Positions 52,314 through 63,860 of a stretch of 64,000 nucleotides of DNA are shown in pieces; within the stretch, counting starts at the first letter, position 1; each line of letters begins with the position of its first letter. The stretch is from Nocardioidaceae bacterium (GTDB lineage Bacteria > Actinomycetota > Actinomycetes > Propionibacteriales > Nocardioidaceae): assembly GCA_029266455.1 (NCBI GenBank), contig JAQSWV010000002.1, positions 1 to 64,000 of the forward strand, written 5' to 3'. A program made the translations under genes and the position numbers. Under the pieces are notes generated by a model. It ran no database searches and was not told the origin of the DNA. It saw only the letters and a program-made list of their open reading frames with translations.

Positions 52314-52772
52314 ATGTCCCCGACACTGACCGACATGACCCCGACCGCTGACTGCCTGTTCTGCGCGATCATCGCAGGGGACGAGCCAGCGACATGGGTG
52401 CTGTCGACACCGGCCGTGGTGGGGTTCCTCGACGTCAGACCGGTGTTCAAGGGTCACGTGCTGCTGATGCCCCGCCAGCACATCGACACGCTCACCGAGC
52501 TGCCCGACCAGCTCGTGCACCCCTTGTTCGCCGACGTCCGGCGTACGGCCGCGGCGGTCCGCGACGGGTTGGGCGCCCAGGGCACGTTCGTGGCCCTGAA
52601 CAACACCGTGAGCCAGAGCGTGCCGCACCTGCACGTGCACGTGGTGCCGCGTACCCGGGGGGACGGTCTGCGCGGGTTCTTCTGGCCGAGGACACGGTAC
52701 GCCGACGCCGCGGAGGCCGAGCACTATGCGACACGGGTGCGCACGGAGCTGGACTGCCAGCGCCGCGGCTGA
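52314..52772 (+). CDS. HIT family hydrolase
   Basis: 152 residues from the ATG at 52314 (ATG at 52335 possible; neither has a clear ribosome site). Features are [17 protein letters not shown] near the N-terminus and the histidine triad HLHVHVVPR in [13 protein letters not shown]. Such proteins hydrolyse nucleotide-phosphoryl bonds (AMP-lysine, dinucleoside polyphosphates). Divergent from dxs. Confidence 0.9.
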   Translation: MSPTLTDMTPTADCLFCAIIAGDEPATWVLSTPAVVGFLDVRPVFKGHVLLMPRQHIDTLTELPDQLVHPLFADVRRTAAAVRDGLGAQGTFVALNNTVSQSVPHLHVHVVPRTRGDGLRGFFWPRTRYADAAEAEHYATRVRTELDCQRRG

Positions 52773-52858
52773 GCCAGCGGGACGACCTCGGCCGGTCATG
52801 GCCGCCGACCACGTCACATGCGACAGTGAGCGGGGGATTCCGAACCCGAAGGGGCGTC

Positions 52859-52906
52859 ATGAGAAGAGTCCGTGCGGTCGGCACCGCAGGGGGTGCTGCG
52901 CGGTGA
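52859..52906 (+). CDS. possible 15-codon leader peptide
   Basis: An ATG at 52859 has a strong GAAGGGG ribosome site at four bases and encodes MRRVRAVGTAGGAAR, ending in a TGA that overlaps the GTG of the membrane gene (GTGA at 52903-52906). The membrane gene itself has no good ribosome site at that GTG, so translation may be coupled through this small frame. The peptide has no cluster of one amino acid, so attenuation is not suggested. Confidence 0.45.
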   Translation: MRRVRAVGTAGGAAR

Positions 52907-53595
52907 ACCCCATGTCCGGAGTCCTGGGCGAGGCCTGGCGCATCTACCGGGCCCACGCCGGACACCTGATCACGATCGCCTTCGCGATCTACGCGGTGGG
53001 GACACTGGTCGGGCTGCTCCTCACCGGCTCACTCGGGGTGCTGGGCGACCTGCTGGGCCTGCTCGTCCTGGTCATCTCGTCGGCGCTCGTCCAGGCGGCA
53101 CTGGTGCACGCCGTCCACGACATCCGCCACGGGCGCGCCGACCTGACCGTGGGGGCAACGGTGCAAGCGGCGCGTCCGGTGGTCGGGCGGGTCGCGGTTG
53201 CATCGGTCCTCGCCGGCGTCGCCATCGGTGTCGGGCTTGTGCTGTTGATCGTTCCCGGCCTGATCCTGTTCACGCTCTGGGCCGTGATCGTCCCCGTGCT
53301 GGTCCTGGAGAGGGTAGGCGTCGGCGCCTGTTTCGGGCGGAGCATGGAACTGGTCCGCGGCCACGGCTGGCAGGTCTTCTGGCCGCTCATCACCGTGCAC
53401 CTGGTGCTCTTCGCCAGCAGCATCGTCATCGAGCTCGCGCTGGACGCGTACCCGGACGTCGTGGCCAGCACGGTGGGGGGACTGGTCACGGGCACCGTGG
53501 TCTCCCCGTTCGTCGCGCTGGTGGTGACGCTGGCGTACTTCCGCCTGAGGGCCGCCAAGGGCATCGTCGCGGGCGACGTACCGCGCCAGGTGTGA
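52903..53595 (+). CDS. multi-spanning membrane protein
   Basis: 230 residues from the GTG at 52903 (or the ATG at 52912). After EAWRIYRAHAGHLITIAFAIYAVGTLV there are about five spans with long valine/leucine runs (LLGLLVLVISSALVQAALVH; VASVLAGVAIGVGLVLLIVPGLILFTLWAVIVPVLVLERVG; VFWPLITVHLVLFASSIVIELAL; VVSPFVALVVTLAYFRLR). The pattern resembles DUF7544/glycerophosphodiesterase-type membrane domains (six-span family with a GxxxRSxxLVxGH loop, here CFGRSMELVRGHGW). Function unknown. Confidence 0.7.
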   Translation: MNPMSGVLGEAWRIYRAHAGHLITIAFAIYAVGTLVGLLLTGSLGVLGDLLGLLVLVISSALVQAALVHAVHDIRHGRADLTVGATVQAARPVVGRVAVASVLAGVAIGVGLVLLIVPGLILFTLWAVIVPVLVLERVGVGACFGRSMELVRGHGWQVFWPLITVHLVLFASSIVIELALDAYPDVVASTVGGLVTGTVVSPFVALVVTLAYFRLRAAKGIVAGDVPRQV

Positions 53596-53618
53596 CCCCC
53601 GGACCACTGCACGTCCAC

Positions 53619-53987
53619 CTACAGGCGAGCGACGAAACGACGGCCGCGCAGCGCCTCCTCGACCAGTCCGACCTCGCGGCGCAACCCGACCAGGCGGGCC
53701 TGCTCGACCTGCCAGGTCGCGATGGCCCGCTCGACGACGTCCGAATCGGCGACGTCCCGCAGCGCAGTACGACCCTCGGACACACCGCGCCTGGCGGCGG
53801 ACTGCATGGCTTCGACGTGCAGCACGGCGAACCGGGCGAGCACCGCCACGTGGCGGCGCAGCCCCGAGTAGCCGCGGTACTCAGGAGGGCAGACGTCCAG
53901 CAGCCATCGGGCCGCGGACTCCTCCCAGCCCTCGACGCCCGGGGGAAGGACGGCCGCCGGCCAGCCTGCGGGGCGTACGGCGGTCAC
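53619..53987 (-). CDS. conserved actinobacterial protein of unknown function
   Basis: 122 residues from the GTG at 53987 (MTAVRPAGWPAAVL); longer starts at 54104 or 54119 would overlap the neighbouring gene and are not protein-like. The sequence contains EGWEESAARWLLDVCPPEYRGY and ARFAVLHVEAMQSAARRGV, then a helical tail ending RGRRFVARL. I recall similar proteins in actinobacteria, but no function is known. It follows the flavin-reductase-like gene on the same strand. Confidence 0.6.
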   Translation of the reverse strand: MTAVRPAGWPAAVLPPGVEGWEESAARWLLDVCPPEYRGYSGLRRHVAVLARFAVLHVEAMQSAARRGVSEGRTALRDVADSDVVERAIATWQVEQARLVGLRREVGLVEEALRGRRFVARL

Positions 53988-54054
53988 GAGCGGAATGCTG
54001 TCACGCGATCGCCTTCCCAGGACGTCCGTGCCGGCAGGACGTGCGCGTTCGCGA

Positions 54055-54570
54055 TCAGGTCCGCAGGTAGCGGCCACGGCGGTGCGCCAGAGCCTCGGCG
54101 TCATCACCCAGCCCGACATGCTCGATCGTCAGCTCGAACAACAGCGACCACCCCACTGCCCGCGGCTTCTCGGGGACGACCCGGCAGCCGGCCCAGGCGG
54201 GGCAGTGATCGAGCACCGGGCCCCAGCCGGAGTCGGACCACGAGCCGGTACGGAAGGGCCCGCCCGGTGAGGGCCCGATGCCGGCGAAGACGTCGGCGAC
54301 CGCCCGCTGCTCCCACCCGAGCACGCTGACGGCGACGGTGCCGGTGCCGGGCAGCGCCTCCGCGAGCGCCGACTCCTCGTCGACCAGGGCCAGCACCCGC
54401 GCCGGCTCCCCGTCGGCGACCAGCAGTGACGACACGGTGAGGCCGGCCCGGCCCGCCCCCGTACCGGTGGCCAGGACCGTGACGGGAGCCGGCATCCGGC
54501 CCCGGAAGCGACGTTCGGGGCGCCGCTCACCGTCCGGCACCTGGAACGGGTGGTCGGAGTGGATCGTCAC
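54055..54570 (-). CDS. flavin-reductase-like (split-barrel) protein
   Basis: 171 residues from a GTG at 54570 with AGGA about nine bases upstream. The pattern MPAPVTVLATGTGAGRAGLTVSSLLVADGEPARVLALVDEESALAEAL fits an FMN-binding flavin reductase domain (PF01613-like: GLTxSSxxxxxxxPxxxL), followed by VAVSVLGWEQRAVADVFAGIGPSPG and HCPAWAGCRVVPE. It would reduce or bind flavin, or act in an oxidation/reduction pathway; no partner oxygenase is nearby. Confidence 0.7.
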   Translation of the reverse strand: MTIHSDHPFQVPDGERRPERRFRGRMPAPVTVLATGTGAGRAGLTVSSLLVADGEPARVLALVDEESALAEALPGTGTVAVSVLGWEQRAVADVFAGIGPSPGGPFRTGSWSDSGWGPVLDHCPAWAGCRVVPEKPRAVGWSLLFELTIEHVGLGDDAEALAHRRGRYLRT

Positions 54571-54649
54571 ACGGCCATCCTGCCCTGCCGCTGTCCTACC
54601 CCTGTGACTGCCACTGTTCGGCGACGCGACCGGGAGCCCGGCTTCACGG

Positions 54650-55380
54650 CTACCAGCCGAGCGCGTTGCGGACAAGCAGCACCGCGCCCGACGTGCCGCA
54701 GATCGCGAGCACCGCGGCGCGGGTGTGGCCGGCGTCGAGCCGCCGGCGCAGCGGACCCGCCACCGCGTGACCGAGCAGGAGGGCAGGCGCCAGCAGCAGC
54801 GCCGCCCACAGGTCGTGCAGCGTCATCTGGCCGCCCACGCCGAGACCGATCAGGCTGATGACTCCGCCGAGGCAGAAGTATGCGGCCATGCTGGCGCGGA
54901 TCTGCGGTCCCGGGTGGTGCTGGTAGACGAGCGCGAGCGGTGGCCCTCCGATCGAGGTGGCCGTGCCGGTCACACCGCCGATGAAGCCGGCCGTGCCGAT
55001 CGACCGCCGGTTGACCGGAACCCGCACGGCTCGCCAGGTCAGCAGCACCGCCGCCAGGACCATGACCCCGACGACGATGCCGAGCAAGCGGTCGGTCGCC
55101 CACACGACGATGAGCACACCCAGCACCGTGCCCGGCACCCGGCCGCCCACGGCCCACCCCACACCGCCCCAGTCGGCCTCCCGCCACTCCCGGGCCAGCG
55201 CGCCGATCGGGTAGCCGACCGCCCACAGCAGCGGCACGACCGGCATGAGCTGGGGCGCGACCAGCGCCACCACCGGCGCCGCCACCAGGTTCAGCCCGAT
55301 CCCCACGATCCCCTGCAGCGTCGCGCCGAGGAAGGCACCGGCGGCGAGGGCAGCAACCACCCAACCGCCGAGGCCGAGAA

Positions 55381-55384
<4 letters not shown>
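54650..55384 (-). CDS. TSUP-family exporter (TauE/SafE-like)
   Basis: 244 residues from a GTG that overlaps the acnA stop (GTGA). About eight membrane spans are seen. The paired TSUP motifs are [34 protein letters not shown] (N-terminal half) and [25 protein letters not shown] (C-terminal half, with GGPP). Members export sulfite, sulfoacetate or other small organic anions. It is downstream of acnA in the same transcript, perhaps by chance. Confidence 0.8.
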
Positions 55385-58224
<2,840 letters not shown>

Positions 58225-58333
58225 GATCTCTCCTCACCGTGCCGCGACACCGTGTCACCGACCATCCTGCCCAGCCACAGACCGGGCTGTCAGATCAGGT
58301 TGCCCTTTCCCTGTTCGCAGGGGACGAAATTAC

Positions 58334-58345
58334 CTTGACGTCAAG
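58334..58345. promoter_or_regulatory. palindrome in the acnA upstream region
   Basis: CTTGACGTCAAG is a perfect 12-bp palindrome about 110 bases before the acnA start, in an AT-richer patch (TATCTTGACGTCAAGGTAAT on the minus strand). TetR/GntR-type regulators use sites of this kind. No regulator gene lies next to acnA in this window. Confidence 0.55.
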
Positions 58346-58396
58346 ATACACGATACCAAGAGGTAGGAAGCCGCCTCGCCCGACCGCCTGCCGTGG

Positions 58397-59590
58397 TCAG
58401 TCGTTCGCCGCAGGGGTCAGCAGCGCCACGCACTCCACGTGGGAGGTCATCGGGAACAGGGCGAACGCCTGCAGCTCGGCCAGGCGATAGCCCAGGCCGG
58501 CGAATGTCGCGACGTCGCGCGCGAGTGCCGCCGGGTCGCAGGCGACGTAGACGACGCGGCCCGGTCGCAGTGCTGCGATGCGCCGCACCACGGTGGCGCG
58601 GGCGCCGGTCCGCGGGGGGTCGAGCACGACCAGGTCGGCGCGCTCCCCGGCCCGGCCGGCTGCCAGGGCCCGCTCCACCGGCGCGTGCACGATCCCGACC
58701 TGGGGCAGGTCATGCACGTTGCGCCGCGCATCACGCACCGCGGCGGCCTCGCCCTCGACCAGCACGACCTGACCGACCGATCCGACCTGCTCACCGAGGA
58801 AGACCGAGAACAGCCCGACCCCGGCGTACAGGTCGACCGCGCGCTCGCCGGGCGCAGGTCGTCCCAGCTCCAGCACGGCCTCGACCAGCGTCTCTGCCGC
58901 GAGCGGGTGCACCTGCCAGAAGCCGGCACCGGACACCCGGAACTCCCGGTCCCGCACCCGCTCGACCAGCCGGGCCCTGCCCTCCACCCGCCGCCCGTCG
59001 GCCAGCAGCGAGCGGTCGCCCTCGGACGACACCACCGCGTCGAGTCGCTCGACGCCCGCCGGGGGGTGCGGCGGAACGGCGACAGCCGGATGAGCGATGT
59101 AGCAGCGCTCCACCGGCTCCACCGCGTGCGAGCGATGGCGGCGCAGTCCTACCCCGGCCGGACCCACCGTCCAGCCGACCCGGGTACGCCAGCCCAGGTC
59201 GTCGGGCGGCACCGCCCGCACGGTGACGTCGACCTCCAGACCGGCCAGCCGCTGCATCTGCTCGTGCACCACTGCGCCGAGCAGCTCGCGCTGGCGGGCA
59301 GGGGTCACGTGCTGGAAGTCGCACCCGCCGCAGCGGCCCGGACCGGCGTGCGGGCACGGAGGCTGAGTGCGCCCGGCGGCAGTCGAGAGGAGCTCGACGG
59401 CGTCCGCTCGGAGGAACCGGCTCGACTCGTCCCCCTCGGTGACACGCACGCGGACCTGCTCACCGGGCAGCGTGTGCCGCACGAAGACGACCCGGCCGTC
59501 CCACCGCGCCACGCAGTGACCCCCGTGCGCGACGCCGTCCACGTCGAGCACCGCCTCGCGACCCACCAGCGACACCGGGCCGCCGCTCAT
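58397..59590 (-). CDS. class I SAM-dependent RNA m5U-type methyltransferase (TrmA/RlmD-like)
   Basis: 397 residues from the ATG at 59590 (ATGA overlap on the other side with the permease stop). A TRAM domain opens the protein (VDGVAHGGHCVARWDGRVVFVRHTLPGEQVRVRV), followed by the Cys cluster PPCPHAGPGRCGGCDFQHV that binds an Fe-S cluster in RumA/RlmD, and the SAM domain with VDLYAGVGLFSVFL, DLVVLDPPRTGA and YVACDPAALARD (catalytic C in the DPA context). It methylates a uridine in tRNA or 23S rRNA. The location next to an APC gene and the Trk genes is conserved in actinobacteria. Confidence 0.9.
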   Translation of the reverse strand: MSGGPVSLVGREAVLDVDGVAHGGHCVARWDGRVVFVRHTLPGEQVRVRVTEGDESSRFLRADAVELLSTAAGRTQPPCPHAGPGRCGGCDFQHVTPARQRELLGAVVHEQMQRLAGLEVDVTVRAVPPDDLGWRTRVGWTVGPAGVGLRRHRSHAVEPVERCYIAHPAVAVPPHPPAGVERLDAVVSSEGDRSLLADGRRVEGRARLVERVRDREFRVSGAGFWQVHPLAAETLVEAVLELGRPAPGERAVDLYAGVGLFSVFLGEQVGSVGQVVLVEGEAAAVRDARRNVHDLPQVGIVHAPVERALAAGRAGERADLVVLDPPRTGARATVVRRIAALRPGRVVYVACDPAALARDVATFAGLGYRLAELQAFALFPMTSHVECVALLTPAAND

Positions 59591-61644
59591 GGGCGGCCGC
59601 CCCGTCCCGGCCGGCCGCCCTGGCGGCGGCCCTCGCGGCGCACGTACCCGCGGCGCAGGTCGCCGGGGGCCGTGTGCGGCCGTTCCGCACGCCGCTGGGC
59701 GATCTCCGCCGACTGCAGCTGGTACGGGACGCTGGTCACCATCACACCGGGAGTGAACAGCAGCCGCGCCTTCAGCCTGAGCGCGGTCTGGTTGTGCAGC
59801 AACCGCTCCCACCAGTGCCCGACGACGTACTCGGGGATGTAGACCGTGACCACGTCGCGGGGGCTGTCGCGGCGGATGTTGCGGACGTACGCCACGATCG
59901 GCCCCAGGACCTCGCGGTACGGGGAGGACAGGATCTTGAGTGGCACCGTGATGTCGCGGGCGTCCCAATCGTCCAGCAGACGGCGGGTTCCGTCACTGTC
60001 GACGTCGACCGTGAGCGCCTCCACCACGTTGGGCCGGGACGCCCGGGCGTAGGACAGGGCACGCATCGCCGGCTTGTGCAGCTTCGACACCAGCACGATC
60101 GCGTGCACGCGGGAGGGGAGGCCGTGGTCGGACTCGTCCACCTCGAGCTCCACCGCGATCGCGTCGTAGTGCCTGCGGATGGTCCGCATCATGAGGTAGA
60201 TGAGCGCCATGGCAAGAACCGCGATCCAGGCGCCGGCGAAGAACTTCGTCAGCAGCACCACGACCAGCACGGTCCCCGTGACGGTGAACCCGACCGCGTT
60301 GATCGCGCGGCTGCGGTGCATCCCGGCACGCACCCGCGGATCGTCGGCGGTGCGCAGCTCGCGGTTCCAGTGCCGGATCATGCCGCCCTGGCTGGCGGTG
60401 AAGGACACGAATACACCGACGATGTACAGCTGGATCAGCGCGGTGACCCGGGCGTCGAACGCCACGACGAGCACGATCGCGAACGCCGACAGGACGATGA
60501 TGCCGTTGCTGAACGCCAGCCGGTCACCCCGCAGCTGCAGCTGGCGCGGCAGGAAGCCGTCGCGGGCCAGGATCGACCCCAGCACCGGGAAGCCGTTGTA
60601 CGCGGTGTTCGCCGCCAGCAGCAGGATGACCGCGGTAGCGGCGATGACGAAGACGAAGCCGACCGGGAAGCCGTCGAAGACGCCGCCGGCGAGCTGGCCG
60701 ATCACGGGCGCCTGGTGGTACTCGGGCCCGACGGGGGTGCCGGCGGCCGTGAGCAGGTCGGTGGCCGGGTCGTCGACCATGTGGACGTCCATGACGTTGG
60801 CCAGCGTGATGACCGCAAGGCTCATGCTGATGGCGATGGCACCGAGCAGGAGCAGCGTCGCGGCGGCGTTGCGACCCTTGGGCTTCCTGAAGGCCGGTAC
60901 CCCGTTACTGATCGCCTCGACGCCCGTGAGCGCCGCGCAGCCGGAGGAGAAGGCGCGCAGGAGCAGGAACGCGAACGCGAAGCCGGTGAGCCCGTCGGTG
61001 AAGGGGTCCGCCGCCTCGACCGTGAGGCTCGCGCTCTCGGCGAGCGGAAGGTCCCCGGCCAGGTACCGCACCAGGCCCCACAGCGCCATGCCGTAGATCG
61101 CCATCATGAACAGGTAGGTGGGGACGGCGAAGGTCAGCGAGGACTCGCGCACGCCACGCAGGTTCGCGGCCATCAGGAACAGGATGGCCGCCACGGCAAT
61201 GGGCGTCTGGTAGCCCTGCAATGGATCCACCGCGGTGGCGGCGTACTGCGCGGCCGACGAGATCGAGACCGCGACGGTGAGCACGTAGTCGACGAGCAGT
61301 GCGCTGCCCACGACCAGTCCGGCGGAGGGCCCCAGGTTGGTGCTCGTGACCTCGTAGTCACCGTCACCGCTGGGATACGCCTGCACGTTCTGCCGGTACG
61401 AGAGCACGACCGTCGCCATGACCAGCATGACGGCGATCGCAACCTTCCAGGAGAAGGCATACCCGGAGATCCCGGCCACGGAGAGCACCAGCAGGATCTC
61501 GTCGGGCGAGTACGCGACCGACGAGAGGGCATCGCTCGCGAAGACCGGCATCGCCACCCGCTTGGGCAGCAACGTCTCCCCGAGCTGGGTGCTGCGCAGC
61601 TTGCGGCCGAGCAGGATCCGTTTGCCGGTGTCGGCGACTCCCAC
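59587..61644 (-). CDS. large APC-family permease with C-terminal cytoplasmic domain
   Basis: 685 residues from a GTG at 61644. About twelve spans follow LPKRVAMPVFASDALSSVAYSPDEILLVLSVAG, with the second-half FSSGCAALTGVEAISNGVPAFRKPKGRNAAATLLLLG loop. The long C-terminal portion (about 490-685) is hydrophilic: HAIVLVSKLHKPAMRALSYARASRPNVVEALTVDVD resembles a USP-like or adenosyl-type regulatory fold, then Arg/Gly-rich tail RRGYVRREGRRQGGRPGRGG. The gene is next to two TrkA genes and is the counterpart of the Rv2690c-type membrane protein, so a role in potassium or amino acid transport gated by nucleotides is possible. Confidence 0.82.
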   Translation of the reverse strand: MGVADTGKRILLGRKLRSTQLGETLLPKRVAMPVFASDALSSVAYSPDEILLVLSVAGISGYAFSWKVAIAVMLVMATVVLSYRQNVQAYPSGDGDYEVTSTNLGPSAGLVVGSALLVDYVLTVAVSISSAAQYAATAVDPLQGYQTPIAVAAILFLMAANLRGVRESSLTFAVPTYLFMMAIYGMALWGLVRYLAGDLPLAESASLTVEAADPFTDGLTGFAFAFLLLRAFSSGCAALTGVEAISNGVPAFRKPKGRNAAATLLLLGAIAISMSLAVITLANVMDVHMVDDPATDLLTAAGTPVGPEYHQAPVIGQLAGGVFDGFPVGFVFVIAATAVILLLAANTAYNGFPVLGSILARDGFLPRQLQLRGDRLAFSNGIIVLSAFAIVLVVAFDARVTALIQLYIVGVFVSFTASQGGMIRHWNRELRTADDPRVRAGMHRSRAINAVGFTVTGTVLVVVLLTKFFAGAWIAVLAMALIYLMMRTIRRHYDAIAVELEVDESDHGLPSRVHAIVLVSKLHKPAMRALSYARASRPNVVEALTVDVDSDGTRRLLDDWDARDITVPLKILSSPYREVLGPIVAYVRNIRRDSPRDVVTVYIPEYVVGHWWERLLHNQTALRLKARLLFTPGVMVTSVPYQLQSAEIAQRRAERPHTAPGDLRRGYVRREGRRQGGRPGRGGRP

Positions 61645-61713
61645 GTGCGGGGACTCTAGTGCCGTGCGGCGACCGGCCGTCTGTAGCCCGCCGATGCGGC
61701 GCGGCGGCATCCG

Positions 61714-61763
61714 GCGCCATCGGGCGCCATCGGGCGCCATCGGGCGCACTGGACGCCATCGGG
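61714..61763. repeat. tandem 10-bp repeats in the APC/trkA divergent region
   Basis: GCGCCATCGG occurs three times in exact tandem (61714-61743), followed by a diverged copy (GCGCACTGGA, 61744-61753) and a further CGCCATCGGG at 61754-61763. The period equals one helical turn of DNA, so protein binding on one face is conceivable. It sits in the 171-base region between the divergent APC permease and TrkA genes. Confidence 0.8.
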
Positions 61764-61815
61764 CACTGTGCCGGTGCGCCCCACCACGGCGCTGCGCCGT
61801 GTAGCGTCGTGCACC

Positions 61816-62478
61816 GTGCACGTCGTGATCATGGGCTGCGGCCGAGTCGGCTCCACGCTGGCGCACAGCCTCGAGGACCGCGACCACACCGTGGCCGTCA
61901 TCGACCAGAACCCCGACGCGTTCCGCCGGCTCGGCCCCGCCTTCGCCGGCACGACAGTCACCGGCGTCGGTTTCGACCGGGAGGTGCTCGAGGCAGCGGG
62001 GATAGCCAGGGCAGCCGGGTTCGCCTCGGTCTCGAGCGGCGACAACTCGAACATCATCTCGGCGCGGGTGGCCCGGGAGCAGTTCGGCATCACCAACGTG
62101 GTGGCGCGCATCTACGACCCCGGGCGGGCCGAGGTCTACGAGCGGCTCGGGATCCCCACGGTGGCCACCGTGACGTGGGCCGCCGACCGGGTGCTGCGCC
62201 GGCTGCTCCCCGAGGCCGAGGAGCCGCTGTGGCGCGATCCGTCGGGCAGCGTGCGGGTCGACGAGATCCCGGCGCCCGATGGTTGGGTGGGCCGCACCGT
62301 GCTGGAGATGCAGGACGCCACCGGGGCACGGGTGGCGTTCCTGACCAGGCTCGGCTCCGGCCTGATCCCGACGCGGACCACCGTCATCCAGGAAGGCGAC
62401 CTGCTCAACCTGTTCATGCTGCAGGCGCACTCCGAAGCGGTGCACGAGGTGCTGGCGAACGGGCCGGAGGAGCACTGA
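61816..62478 (+). CDS. TrkA-type K+ uptake regulatory protein
   Basis: 220 residues from a GTG at 61816, with the sequence TAGCGT at 8 bases before it, consistent with a leaderless message. The RCK N-domain starts VHVVIMGCGRVGSTLAHSLE (NAD-binding GxGxxG), with VIDQNPDAF (acidic ribose ligand) and VVARIYDPGRAEVYERLGI; the RCK_C domain follows from about 130 (VRVDEIPAPDGWVGRTVLEMQ). In M. tuberculosis the pair CeoB/CeoC at the equivalent place gates Trk-type potassium transport. The partner is encoded immediately downstream with a one-base overlap. Confidence 0.9.
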   Translation: MHVVIMGCGRVGSTLAHSLEDRDHTVAVIDQNPDAFRRLGPAFAGTTVTGVGFDREVLEAAGIARAAGFASVSSGDNSNIISARVAREQFGITNVVARIYDPGRAEVYERLGIPTVATVTWAADRVLRRLLPEAEEPLWRDPSGSVRVDEIPAPDGWVGRTVLEMQDATGARVAFLTRLGSGLIPTRTTVIQEGDLLNLFMLQAHSEAVHEVLANGPEEH

Positions 62479-63149
62479 TGCGCGTCGCGATCGCGGGCGC
62501 TGGCGCCGTGGGCCGGTCGGTGGCGCGCGAGCTGCTGCAGAACAACCACGAGGTGCTGCTGATCGACAAGGACCCACGGGCGATCCGGGCGCAGTCGGTC
62601 CCGGAGGCCGAGTGGCTCTTGGCCGACGCCTGCGAGCTGTCGTCCCTGGAGGAAGCGGCGCTGAGCCGATGCCAGGTCATGGTCGCCGCCACCGGCGACG
62701 ACAAGGCCAACCTCGTGGTGTCGCTGCTGGCCAAGACCGAGTTCGCCGTGCCGCGCACGGTGGCGCGCGTCAACCACCCGGCGAACGAGTGGCTGTTCAC
62801 CGACTCCTGGGGGGTGGACGTGCTGGTGTCCACGCCCCGGCTGCTCTCCGCACTGGTCGAGGAGGCGGTCAGCGTCGGCGACCTGGTCCGGCTGTTCACC
62901 CTGCGGCGGGGTGGGGCCAACCTGGTGGAGCTGACGCTGCCCGAGGACTCGCCCTACGTGGGCGGGCTGGTCCGCGACGTGCAGTGGCCGGTCGACGTTG
63001 CTCTGGTGGCCATCCTTCGCGACGGCGGCATCCACCTGCCGGAGGCTGATCGCTCACTGGAGGCCGGCGACGAGCTGCTGCTGGTGGCGGCCGAGGCCCG
63101 CGAGGACGAGATCGGGCGGTTGCTGGCCCCGATCGAGCACCCGTCCTAG
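62478..63149 (+). CDS. TrkA-type K+ uptake regulatory protein, second subunit
   Basis: 223 residues from the ATG at 62478, overlapping the first TrkA stop by one base (TGATG). RCK N-domain: MRVAIAGAGAVGRSVARELLQNNHEVLLIDKDP, with DDKANLVVSLLAKTEF and VARVNHPANEWLF; RCK_C from about 140 (LVELTLPEDSPYVGGLVRDVQW). It should assemble with the first subunit as a heteromeric, nucleotide-sensing gate on a TrkH/TrkG-type channel, which is not in this window. Confidence 0.9.
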   Translation: MRVAIAGAGAVGRSVARELLQNNHEVLLIDKDPRAIRAQSVPEAEWLLADACELSSLEEAALSRCQVMVAATGDDKANLVVSLLAKTEFAVPRTVARVNHPANEWLFTDSWGVDVLVSTPRLLSALVEEAVSVGDLVRLFTLRRGGANLVELTLPEDSPYVGGLVRDVQWPVDVALVAILRDGGIHLPEADRSLEAGDELLLVAAEAREDEIGRLLAPIEHPS

Positions 63150-63173
63150 CTCAGTACGCCGAGGCCGGTACTT

Positions 63174-63860
63174 CTAGGTGGCGCCGAGCGCTGGTCCACG
63201 CCCGGCGAGCGGGGTCTGGTTGCGGCCGAGCAACCACACCATGCCCGCCAGAGCGGCGACCTGGAGCGGCCAGCCGAGCACGAGCTTGGCGGTTCCCAGC
63301 CAGGCGACCATGTCCTCGCCGCCGAGCCACAGCGGGTACTGCACCACCACCCGGAGCACGCACGGGAGCGCCAGCAGCAGAGTCAGCCGGTTGCACAGCC
63401 CGACCAGTCCCTTGTCGGCGTGCCACGCCGTGGGGTCCCCGGTGACGCTGCCGATGAGGAACCCGACCACCGGCCACCGGACCAGCACACTGCCGACGAG
63501 GACGACGGCGTAGACCGCGTTGTAGATGATCCCCGGCAGGAACGCGTCCTGCGCCTCGCCGCTCCGGAGCGCGAAGACAGCGGCGATCCCGATCCCGATG
63601 AGGCTGTTCAGCACGAACTTCACCGGCTGGCGCTGCAGCAGCCGGACGACGAGCAGCAGCACCGCCAACCCCGCACCCAGGCCGAGAGCGAGCCGCAGGT
63701 CATGGGTGGCGATCCAGCACACGGTGAACGCAGCGGTCGGCACCGCTCCCTCGGCGATCCCGCGTCGGCCGCCGAGTGCGGTGGACAGCTGGCCGCGGAT
63801 GAGCTGCTCGACGGTGTCGTACCCGGGGACCTGCTGCCGTGGGGGCGAGCCCTCGCTCAC
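63174..63860 (-). CDS. DUF3159 membrane protein
   Basis: 228 residues from a GTG at 63860 overlapping the OB-fold gene stop (GTGA). Six spans are seen, with LGGRRGIAEGAVPTAAFTVCW, NSLIGIGIAAVFALRSGEAQDAFLPGIIYNAVY, VGSVTG (GDPTAWHADKG) and the final WPLQVAALAGMVWLLGR. The layout matches the integral membrane protein at the same position in mycobacteria (Rv2693c-type). Function unknown. It converges with the second TrkA gene (25 bases between stops). Confidence 0.9.
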   Translation of the reverse strand: MSEGSPPRQQVPGYDTVEQLIRGQLSTALGGRRGIAEGAVPTAAFTVCWIATHDLRLALGLGAGLAVLLLVVRLLQRQPVKFVLNSLIGIGIAAVFALRSGEAQDAFLPGIIYNAVYAVVLVGSVLVRWPVVGFLIGSVTGDPTAWHADKGLVGLCNRLTLLLALPCVLRVVVQYPLWLGGEDMVAWLGTAKLVLGWPLQVAALAGMVWLLGRNQTPLAGRGPALGAT

